Shown here in pieces: positions 1 to 5,419 of a DNA stretch of 6,901 bases. Both the position numbers and the translations under genes were made by a program. The notes under the pieces were generated by a model that was given only the letters and a program-made list of their open reading frames with translations, searched no databases and was not told where the DNA came from. Source of the stretch: Acidobacteriota bacterium (GTDB lineage: Bacteria > Acidobacteriota > Blastocatellia > Pyrinomonadales > Pyrinomonadaceae); the NCBI GenBank assembly GCA_029862725.1, contig JAOTWT010000157.1:1-6901 (forward strand), in the 5' to 3' direction. The stretch's first letter is position 1. Each line of letters starts with the position of its first letter.

Positions 1-168
1 CAGTCCGGTCAGATCATGGCGGCAGCATCGCTTTTGGCCAGGAACAAGAAACCCAGCGACGCCGAGATCAACGCATCGATGAAGGGGATCATTTGCCGGT
101 GCGGGACTTATAACAGGATTCGCGAGGCGATCAAACTTGCCGTAATCAACGGCGGAGGAGGCGAGTAA
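1..168 (+). CDS. iorA: IorA-like [2Fe-2S] small subunit of a molybdenum hydroxylase (C-terminal 55 residues only)
   Basis: This is the C-terminal end of the iron-sulfur subunit of a xanthine-oxidase-family molybdenum hydroxylase; the gene starts left of the window. The frame is open from base 1 to a TAA at 166-168. The visible 55 residues begin with QSGQIM, which in this family directly follows a cluster-ligating Cys that would lie just outside the window. They contain ICRCGTYNRI, whose two cysteines (visible residues 32 and 34) are the classic C-x-C ligands of the C-terminal, four-helix-type [2Fe-2S] cluster. In the family this subunit passes electrons from the molybdenum centre to an external acceptor. 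The stop lies one base before the start of the large-subunit gene, so the two are surely co-transcribed and probably translationally coupled. The family call is firm. The symbol is by similarity to isoquinoline 1-oxidoreductase, and the real substrate is unknown. Confidence 0.9.
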   Translation, partial: QSGQIMAAASLLARNKKPSDAEINASMKGIICRCGTYNRIREAIKLAVINGGGGE

Positions 169-169
169 A

Positions 170-2332
170 ATGACAAAAGAAAATTCACTCGACAGACGCT
201 CGTTCCTAAAAACCAGTCTTGCCGCGGGTGGTGCGCTGCTCATTGGCTTCAACCTTCCTCTGCAGTCGCGTGCCGAAAGCCGTATGGGCGCAGGCACAGT
301 AGAAGACCTCGAACCAAACGCATTTATACGCATCTCAAAGGACGGCAGTCTGACGGTCCGCATCGGACAGGCGGAAATGGGGCAGGGCGTTTTGACATCG
401 CTGGCGATGATCGTCGCAGACGAACTGGAAATCGATTGGGAAAATGTTTCATATGAGGCGGTCGGTGCCGATGCCGCGTTCGCAAATCCCTTATTTGGGA
501 TGCAGGTGACTGGCGGGAGCACGACGATCCGCGGGTTTTACAATCCGCTCCGTAAGTCCGCTGCGGCGGCGAGAGAAATGATTGTCTCGGCCGCGGCGGC
601 GGAATGGGGCGTAGAGCCCGACGAGTGCCGGGCGGAATCTGGCAAGGTCGCACACGCGGCTTCCGGGCGCAGTGCCGCTTATGGCGATCTCTTCGAACGC
701 GCCGCAACGTTGACGCCTCCGGCCGAGCCAAAACTCAAGGACCCAAAGGACTTTAAGATAATAGGAAAGGATGCGAAGCGTCTGGACAGTGCGGCCAAGT
801 CCGATGGTACGGCCATTTTTGGAATAGATGTGAAGTTGCCCGGGCTTCTTACCGCGCAGATCGTCCGCTCGCCGGTGTTTGGGGGGAAGGTTTCAAAGGT
901 CGATGACAAGGCCGCACTCGCGGTCAAGGGTGTTAAAGCGGTTGTGCCGCTAGGATACGGTGTCGGAGTCGTCGCGGACAGTTTCTGGGCCGCGAGGAGC
1001 GGCCGGAGGGCTCTCAAGATCGATTGGGACCTCGGTCCGAATGCCGCTGTTTCGAGCGAAAGCATCTACAAGGATTTCGCCGAGGCGGCCGCAAACGGCA
1101 AGGGTAAAGCGGCAAAGAAGTCGGGCGATGCCGCCGGTTCGAAATCAAAGGCTGTGAAAACGGTCGAGTCCGAGTATTTTCTTCCGTTTCTCGCACACGC
1201 GACTATGGAACCGCTTAATTTTACGGCCGACGTACGCGCCGACGGTTGCGATGTTTACGGCGGCTCGCAGGCACAGGGATTCGTTCAGATGGTCGCAGCA
1301 CAGATTACAGGTATGCCACCGGACAAGATCAAGGTCCATCAAACGCTCCTCGGCGGGGGCTTTGGCCGGCGCGCGGAACTCGATTTCGTGACCGATGCCA
1401 TTCTCTTGTCAAAAGCCGTCGGAAAACCAGTCAAGGTCATCTGGACCCGCGAGGACGACACACAGCAAGACGTTTACAGGCCCGCGTCGTACAGCAGGAT
1501 ATCGGCGGGTCTCGGCGCGGACGGCAAACCTCTTTTCTGGCACCACCGAATCGTCAATTCGTCGATTATGGCGAGAGTTGGGAAGGCTTTTGGCTTCCCG
1601 CCTGCCGAAATCGACGATTCGTCGGTTGAAGGGGCGAATGACATCCCGTACGAGATTCCAAACGTACTCGTCGAATGGGTGGAGCAGGAAACTGGCGTGC
1701 CGGTTGGTTTCTGGCGTTCGGTCGGACATTCGCATACGGCGTTTGTGGTCGAGAGCTTTCTGGACGAACTCGCTTCGGCCGCCGGCGTTGACCCCTATGA
1801 GTTTCGCAAGTCTCTCCTCGAAAAGGACAAACGTAAACTCGCGGTGCTGAATCTCGCCGCGGAGAAAGCCGGTTGGGGTACGAAACCGGCGGCCGGCATC
1901 TCGCGCGGTATAGCCATGCATGAGAGCTTCGGGAGTATCGTCGCGCAGGTCGCTGAAGTAAGCGTTTCAAATACCGGCAAGGTCGATGTCCGGCGTGTGG
2001 TCTGTGCGGTCGACTGCGGAAGCGTGGTAAATCCCGATACGGTAAAAGCGCAAATGGAAGGGGGTATCGTCTTCGGCCTGACGGCCGCGCTATATGGCGA
2101 GGTAGGAATCAAAGACGGCGGTGCGGTCGAGAGGAACTTCAATAACTACAAGATGCTGCGTATCGACGAGATGCCGGCAGTCGAGGTCCACATAATGCCG
2201 AGCACCGAAAGCCCCGGTGGCGTCGGCGAACCGGGGACGCCGCCAATAGCACCGGCCGTCGCAAACGCAATCTTTGCGGGAACGGGTAAACGGATCAGGA
2301 AGCTGCCGATCGGCGTGATCGGTAAAGGTTGA
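170..2332 (+). CDS. iorB: IorB-like molybdopterin-binding subunit of a molybdenum hydroxylase, Tat-exported
   Basis: This is the catalytic subunit (720 aa, normal length for IorB-type proteins) of a molybdenum hydroxylase that oxidises aldehydes or N-heterocycles with water as oxygen donor. The N-terminus has a twin-arginine signal: DRRSFLK at 8-14, then a hydrophobic stretch to about residue 29 and a possible cleavage site after SRA (33-35). Family motifs appear in order: GQAEMGQG (66-73), GGSTTIRG (115-122), GGGFGRR (395-401, cofactor binding), GFWRSVGHS (513-521), and GGVGEPGTPP near the C-terminus. The Glu of this last motif (E687) aligns with the catalytic base of the xanthine oxidase family. 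The ATG at 170 is preceded by GGAGGAGG (154-161) at 8-base spacing, inside the end of the upstream gene. No frameshift is visible. The fused single-chain layout with a Tat signal fits IorB or periplasmic aldehyde dehydrogenases better than CoxL or XdhB. Substrate and electron acceptor cannot be read from the sequence; no cytochrome or maturation gene is in view. Confidence 0.93.
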   Translation: MTKENSLDRRSFLKTSLAAGGALLIGFNLPLQSRAESRMGAGTVEDLEPNAFIRISKDGSLTVRIGQAEMGQGVLTSLAMIVADELEIDWENVSYEAVGADAAFANPLFGMQVTGGSTTIRGFYNPLRKSAAAAREMIVSAAAAEWGVEPDECRAESGKVAHAASGRSAAYGDLFERAATLTPPAEPKLKDPKDFKIIGKDAKRLDSAAKSDGTAIFGIDVKLPGLLTAQIVRSPVFGGKVSKVDDKAALAVKGVKAVVPLGYGVGVVADSFWAARSGRRALKIDWDLGPNAAVSSESIYKDFAEAAANGKGKAAKKSGDAAGSKSKAVKTVESEYFLPFLAHATMEPLNFTADVRADGCDVYGGSQAQGFVQMVAAQITGMPPDKIKVHQTLLGGGFGRRAELDFVTDAILLSKAVGKPVKVIWTREDDTQQDVYRPASYSRISAGLGADGKPLFWHHRIVNSSIMARVGKAFGFPPAEIDDSSVEGANDIPYEIPNVLVEWVEQETGVPVGFWRSVGHSHTAFVVESFLDELASAAGVDPYEFRKSLLEKDKRKLAVLNLAAEKAGWGTKPAAGISRGIAMHESFGSIVAQVAEVSVSNTGKVDVRRVVCAVDCGSVVNPDTVKAQMEGGIVFGLTAALYGEVGIKDGGAVERNFNNYKMLRIDEMPAVEVHIMPSTESPGGVGEPGTPPIAPAVANAIFAGTGKRIRKLPIGVIGKG

Positions 2333-2382
2333 GGCGGATACACGGGGATACGGGGCATTTGGTATCGAGTACCGAGCGCTGT

Positions 2383-2403
2383 GTGCTGAGATGTCTCAGT
2401 CAC
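2383..2403. repeat. Small inverted repeat between convergent genes, possible weak terminator
   Basis: GTGCTGAGA (2383-2391) and TCTCAGTCAC (2394-2403) form a 9-bp stem with one bulged T and a 2-base centre, so the real loop would be wider. It lies in the 88-base gap between the stop codons of the convergent hydroxylase and MDR genes, where termination is expected for both strands. Neither side carries a U-run, so it is not a canonical intrinsic terminator. A weaker GGTA-TACC stem (2361-2373) lies just to its left. Confidence 0.35.
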
Positions 2404-2420
2404 CAATCATCGATCTTCAA

Positions 2421-3383
2421 TCAATCGGGGTTGCTGGTTAAGACGACCTTGCCGGTTGTTCGGCGGCCTTCGATCGCCTGATGGGCCTCAACCGCTTTTT
2501 CGAGAGGAAATTCCACGACCGATATTTCAAGGTTCCCGGCCCCGTAAGCCGTCATCAATTCGCCTGTAAATGCGGCCATGTTCGCGGGTGTTTCGAGGTT
2601 TAGGTTATAACCCTCGACCTTCTGCATCTTGCCCAGGAGCCCAAGCGCCGAAATCTTGAAATCCTCGCCGGTTACCGCCCCGTACACGATCATACGGCCC
2701 TTGACCGCCAGGCATTCCATGCTCTTGCTGCCCATTTCGCCGCCGACCATCTCGATGATCATGTCCGCGCCGCGCCCCTCCGTCGCTTCGAGGACCTTTT
2801 CAGCCCAGTCGCTCTCGGTATAGTTGATCCCGACATCCATTCCCAGGCCGGCGGCCATTTCCAGCTTTTCCGGAGAACTCGCCGTACCGAGGACGCGCGC
2901 ACCTTTCTGTTTGGCCAGCTGAACAAGCAGGCTCCCGACCCCTCCCGCCGCGGCGTGGATCAGGATCGTCTGACCCGGTTGTAGGTCCCGGAGGAGACCG
3001 ACCGCGGTCAGCCCCTGAACCAGCAGCGCCGTGGCCTCACCAAAATCCATACCGTCGGGGATCGGGAAGACCTGGGACGCAGGCGCCGCGGCAAACTCCG
3101 CGTAACCGCCTCCCCGCATCATTCCCAGGACCCTTTGTCCCACTTCGATACCAGAGACATCGGAGCCGACGGACTCTACCGTGCCGGCAGCTTCAAACCC
3201 GAGTGTGAACGGGAGTTCCGGCGTAAACAGATACTTGCCCTGCCGAAGCATAATGTCGGCAAAGTTTATTCCCGACGCTACCGTTTTGATCAAAACTTCG
3301 TCCGGAGCGGGGGCCGGTATTTCGATGTCATCTACACTCAGATGCTCGGTGCCGCCAAATTCATTCAATCTGATCGCTTTCAT
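2421..3383 (-). CDS. Zinc-free NADPH:quinone oxidoreductase-type MDR protein
   Basis: This is a medium-chain dehydrogenase/reductase of 320 residues, probably a soluble cytoplasmic NAD(P)H-dependent reductase of quinones or activated alkenes. The N-terminal GroES-like domain has the family opening MKAIRLNEFGG, INFADIMLRQGKY (39-51) and LPFTLGFEAAG (57-67). The Rossmann domain carries AAGGVG (145-150), the usual nucleotide-binding loop of quinone oxidoreductases. The protein has a single cysteine and no Cys-rich structural-zinc loop, so zinc-dependent alcohol dehydrogenase activity is unlikely. I chose the ATG at 3383 because family members begin with this MKAIR-type segment and GGAG lies just upstream, though only 3 bases away. 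A GTG at 3410 would add nine residues of non-family sequence. The gene follows the SDR gene by 39 bases on the same strand, which suggests one transcript. Exact substrate unknown; crotonyl-CoA-reductase-like or quinone reductase are both possible. Confidence 0.88.
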   Translation of the reverse strand: MKAIRLNEFGGTEHLSVDDIEIPAPAPDEVLIKTVASGINFADIMLRQGKYLFTPELPFTLGFEAAGTVESVGSDVSGIEVGQRVLGMMRGGGYAEFAAAPASQVFPIPDGMDFGEATALLVQGLTAVGLLRDLQPGQTILIHAAAGGVGSLLVQLAKQKGARVLGTASSPEKLEMAAGLGMDVGINYTESDWAEKVLEATEGRGADMIIEMVGGEMGSKSMECLAVKGRMIVYGAVTGEDFKISALGLLGKMQKVEGYNLNLETPANMAAFTGELMTAYGAGNLEISVVEFPLEKAVEAHQAIEGRRTTGKVVLTSNPD

Positions 3384-3422
3384 AATCTCCAACTGCAAAT
3401 GAAAAAACACGCGGGCCGCAAT

Positions 3423-4283
3423 CTAGTTACCGGCCGCCTCTCCCTGTTCCTCGTCGACCTTTGTATCGATCGCGACTTCGCGCCAGTCGTCGATGTCTTT
3501 TTGCACCGCCTGGAGTTTTTCTTCCATTGCCGTCACGGCGTCTTCACCGAGAGGCAGCCGAAGCGGCGGCGTTTCGCTTTCGACCATTTTGATGATCGCC
3601 TTGACGCCTTTTACCGGATCGCCGGGTTGCGCACCGTGGTAGTCACCGATGTTGTCGATGCGTTCGGAACTGACGTAATCCGAAATCCTGTTCGACGGCT
3701 TAACAAAAGAACGTCCCGCGAAATCGGTACGAAAGCCACCGGGCTCAATGAGAGTGACTTTGATTCCGAGATGACCGACTTCACCTGCGAGCGCTTCCGA
3801 GAGGGCTTCGAGAGCGAATTTAGTTGATGCATAGTATCCCGTCGAAGGCCATGAGATTATACCGACGACCGATGACAGGTTTAGAATATGCCCGCTTTTT
3901 TGCTTTCGCATGAGAGGCAATACCTCGCGCATGACATTGATGACGCCAAAAACGTTGGTCTCATACTGCCGCCGGATCTGTTCCATTGAAGGCTCCTCGA
4001 TCCCGCCGCCGAGTCCGTAACCGGCATTGTTGACAAGGAAATCGATCGTGCCGAACGCCTCCACGGCACCGCTGACCGCACTCGAAATGTCTTCCGTTCT
4101 CGTAACATCGAGCGTGAAAGCCCTTGCGGTTTCCGGATATTCTTCAACCAGATCTGCAAGCGTGCTTGTATCGCGGGCGGTTGCCGCCACCTTGTAACCC
4201 CGTGCGAGCGCCTGCTCGGCCAATTCGCGGCCGAATCCCGTCGAACTGCCGGTTATAAACCATACCCTTTCGTTTTTACTCAT
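3423..4283 (-). CDS. Classical short-chain dehydrogenase/reductase (SDR family oxidoreductase)
   Basis: This 286-residue classical SDR is a cytoplasmic NAD(P)H-dependent oxidoreductase acting on an unidentified alcohol or carbonyl. Visible landmarks in order are TGSSTGFG (11-18, the TGxxxGxG cofactor loop), Asp59-Val60 (adenine contact), NNAG (85-88), Asn110, Ser138 and Tyr151-x-x-x-Lys155, so the Asn-Ser-Tyr-Lys catalytic tetrad is complete. Arg37 just after the second strand (ATARD) suggests NADP(H) preference. EPGGFRTDF follows as in other members. The C-terminal tail, from about residue 190, is longer than in minimal 250-residue SDRs and ends in an acidic, poorly ordered-looking stretch. 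The ATG at 4283 has AGGAG (4289-4293) at 5-base spacing. The gene is first in a probable two-gene operon with the MDR protein. The family is certain; the reaction is not. Confidence 0.9.
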   Translation of the reverse strand: MSKNERVWFITGSSTGFGRELAEQALARGYKVAATARDTSTLADLVEEYPETARAFTLDVTRTEDISSAVSGAVEAFGTIDFLVNNAGYGLGGGIEEPSMEQIRRQYETNVFGVINVMREVLPLMRKQKSGHILNLSSVVGIISWPSTGYYASTKFALEALSEALAGEVGHLGIKVTLIEPGGFRTDFAGRSFVKPSNRISDYVSSERIDNIGDYHGAQPGDPVKGVKAIIKMVESETPPLRLPLGEDAVTAMEEKLQAVQKDIDDWREVAIDTKVDEEQGEAAGN

Positions 4284-4348
4284 GTTGACTCCTGTCTGTT
4301 TCTTCTGATTCGTGTTTATCGACTCTACATGGCTGGGGAAGTTTTTTC

Positions 4349-4377
4349 TATCTATGATTTCTTTTTATTGAGTTCAA
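4349..4377 (-). promoter_or_regulatory. Weak sigma70-like promoter candidate for the SDR-MDR operon
   Basis: Read on the minus strand, TTGAAC (4372-4377) and TAGATA (4349-4354) are separated by exactly 17 bases, within a locally AT-rich stretch about 65 bases upstream of the SDR start. The -35 box matches 4 of 6 consensus bases and the -10 box only 3 of 6. Position and base composition are the main support; the sigma factor preference of this organism is unknown. Confidence 0.22.
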
Positions 4378-4423
4378 GCGTGAACCAGTCGTATTCCGAA
4401 TATGTCAGAGTTTTACGGGAGAG

Positions 4424-4690
4424 GTGTTTTACTCCAGGTCGCTGCAGAGCGGGATGCTTGAAAGTACTAAGAAAAACAGCGGCCCGCTCGACAGTTTCGA
4501 TATTGAAGCGATTAACGCGAATGTTGCCGGCGATTCTGGCGTGGTTGTCGTGACCTATGCGGCAAAAGGAAAAGCAGCGGACGGAACCGGTATTTCGGGC
4601 AAGTACCGGATCTCCGGGAACTTTGTCCGCGACCACGGAAAATGGATGCTGATGTCCGCACATGCTACGAGGCTGCCGGATGATCAATAG
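4424..4690 (+). CDS. Truncated DUF4440/SnoaL-like (NTF2-fold) protein, C-terminal half only
   Basis: This 88-codon frame resembles the second half of DUF4440/SnoaL-like NTF2-fold proteins. It has a RSLQSG segment (residues 5-10), then alternating beta-strand sequence with GVVVVTYAAKGKAADG, a SGKYRISGNFV strand and the typical GKWMLMSAHATRL ending. Full members usually have about 120-150 residues, starting with a helix rich in acidic and aromatic residues and an ADDF-type segment. None of that is present in any of the three frames between here and the SDR gene. The frame is open from 4358, but no codon has a good ribosome binding site. The GTG at 4424 has GGGAG only two bases away, and an in-frame ATG lies at 4454. 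Either it is a remnant of a truncated gene or a short protein starting at 4424 or 4454. It is transcribed away from the SDR gene. Members with this fold may be small-molecule-binding proteins or enzymes; no function can be assigned. Confidence 0.6.
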   Translation: MFYSRSLQSGMLESTKKNSGPLDSFDIEAINANVAGDSGVVVVTYAAKGKAADGTGISGKYRISGNFVRDHGKWMLMSAHATRLPDDQ

Positions 4691-4696
4691 TGTTTT

Positions 4697-4738
4697 AAAA
4701 AGCTAATAGAGCGCAAGCAGCGATGCATGCGCTCTATT
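4697..4738 (-). terminator. Intrinsic terminator of the small acidic-protein gene
   Basis: AATAGAGCGCA (4705-4715) and TGCGCTCTATT (4728-4738) form a perfect 11-bp stem. Inside it, after an A-A mismatch, GCA and TGC add three pairs closed by a GCGA (GNRA-type) tetraloop. Read on the minus strand, the hairpin is followed after AGC by five U residues (4697-4701). It starts 20 bases after the stop codon of the gene at 4759-5019, as expected for a rho-independent terminator. On the plus strand no U-run follows, so it should not terminate the NTF2-like frame ending at 4690. Confidence 0.8.
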
Positions 4739-4758
4739 CGGAGTCGGGCCGGTTCGGA

Positions 4759-5019
4759 TTAATAGATGTCGGTGATGACGTTGCTCCAGTCGATCCAGAA
4801 ATACCTGAGGGTCATGTAGGTATCCAGTTCGTTCTGGTTCTTGATGTCGTAGTCGAAATCGACGAGCATCGTTTCGACTTCCCGCTCTTCGTCCGAATGC
4901 TCGTGGGTATCTTCATCGGGCGCGGCAACGATTTCGTAGGTTTCCCGGGCATCGCGTGCCGTCTGATCGCGCAACAAAGCCACTCTTTCGTTTAATAATT
5001 TGATCAGTTCGCTTTTCAT
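4759..5019 (-). CDS. Small acidic protein of unknown function (86 aa)
   Basis: I do not recognise this protein. It starts MKSELIKLLNERVALL, likely an amphipathic helix, and continues with charged helical sequence. The middle (about residues 29-52) is strongly acidic and histidine-containing (DEDTHEHSDEERE). The C-terminal third is aromatic-rich (YMTLRYFWIDWSNV) and ends in Tyr. By eye it has 22 Asp/Glu against 9 Lys/Arg, no cysteine, no signal peptide and no membrane segment. I chose the ATG at 5019 because GGAGG lies 7 bases before it; the frame is open to 5070, but the additional 17 codons have no such signal. A clear terminator follows the stop codon, so the gene looks like an independent single-gene transcript. 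It is probably cytoplasmic. The charged first half and aromatic tail would suit a protein-binding role, but that is speculation. Confidence 0.72.
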   Translation of the reverse strand: MKSELIKLLNERVALLRDQTARDARETYEIVAAPDEDTHEHSDEEREVETMLVDFDYDIKNQNELDTYMTLRYFWIDWSNVITDIY

Positions 5020-5026
5020 ATCGTTA

Positions 5027-5031
5027 CCTCC
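5027..5031 (-). promoter_or_regulatory. Shine-Dalgarno site fixing the start of the small acidic protein
   Basis: On the minus strand GGAGG is followed by seven bases and then the ATG at 5019. It is among the strongest ribosome binding sites in the window and is the reason for preferring this start over the in-frame ATG codons at 5070 and 5067. Confidence 0.8.
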
Positions 5032-5419
5032 CACCCGTTCTAAAAGCAAGACGTATGCCAGAGTCATCATTTGCGGTCTAAGGGCTGTGAAATCAGGTAA
5101 TTACACTGGAGTAAGGTATTTGCGGAATCGGTCAGAATGATCGATTTTCACCGCATATGGTGAGTGGTGCCGTCTTTCCGGCTTTACGTAAACGTTGAGC
5201 AGTGAGCTGTATGCCGCGAGTTGTAAGTTGTGGGCAGTGAGAAATGAGAATACCAAACCCTGAAGCCCGCACACGAACTCCGAACCCTTACACCGGACGA
5301 TATCTGCAAACCGGGTAGCAAAATGCGCCCCCGATGGTTTAGAATTAAGCAGTGCGTTCTTTTCAATGCATTCCAGCCTCGTAACATTTTTCCCCTTTAA
5401 TTTTCCACTCGATCAGCGG
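5032..5419. other. Long intergenic region without a convincing gene
   Basis: This stretch of about 390 bases separates two divergent genes and must hold promoters for both. Toward the acidic-protein gene it contains alternating GTAA/TTAC half-sites (5097-5114) and a TCACC-GGTGA inverted repeat (5148-5163). The middle (about 5195-5245) has short degenerate repeats. Toward the plus-strand gene, TTTTCA (5360-5365) and TAACAT (5382-5387) with a 16-base spacer are a weak promoter candidate. Short frames on either strand show no protein-like composition, and I find no tRNA-like or known riboswitch-like pattern. Confidence 0.6.
5199..5241. repeat. Short degenerate intergenic repeats
   Basis: GCAGTGAG occurs twice (5199-5206 and 5234-5241), and between the copies AGTTGT occurs twice in near-tandem (5219-5224 and 5226-5231). 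The stretch is purine-plus-T rich (GAG, TGAG and TTG words) and looks like a decayed simple repeat. Function unknown. Confidence 0.4.

Noticed and set aside
1409..1921. A 170-codon minus-strand open frame inside the hydroxylase gene
   Set aside because: The Arg-rich translation has no domain and lies opposite the essential cofactor-binding region of the large subunit; it is a shadow frame.
3384..3410. GTG start at 3410 for the MDR protein, giving nine extra residues
   Set aside because: The additional residues are not family-like, while the ATG at 3383 gives the typical MKAIR-type N-terminus and has GGAG directly upstream, although at short spacing.
3135..3827. A 230-codon plus-strand open frame running antisense across both the MDR and SDR genes
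   Set aside because: It spans the end of one well-supported gene and the start of another on the opposite strand, its translation has no recognisable domain, and both minus-strand genes have complete family motifs. It is a by-product of their codon use.
4329..4553. A 74-codon plus-strand frame overlapping the NTF2-like frame
   Set aside because: I tested it as the missing N-terminal half in a shifted frame. Its sequence shows no NTF2-like helix or strand pattern, and it overlaps the better-supported frame.
5184..5387. A 67-codon minus-strand frame in the long intergenic region
   Set aside because: Its Cys/Arg/His/Ser-rich translation looks random, it crosses the degenerate repeat tract, and I saw no ribosome binding site.
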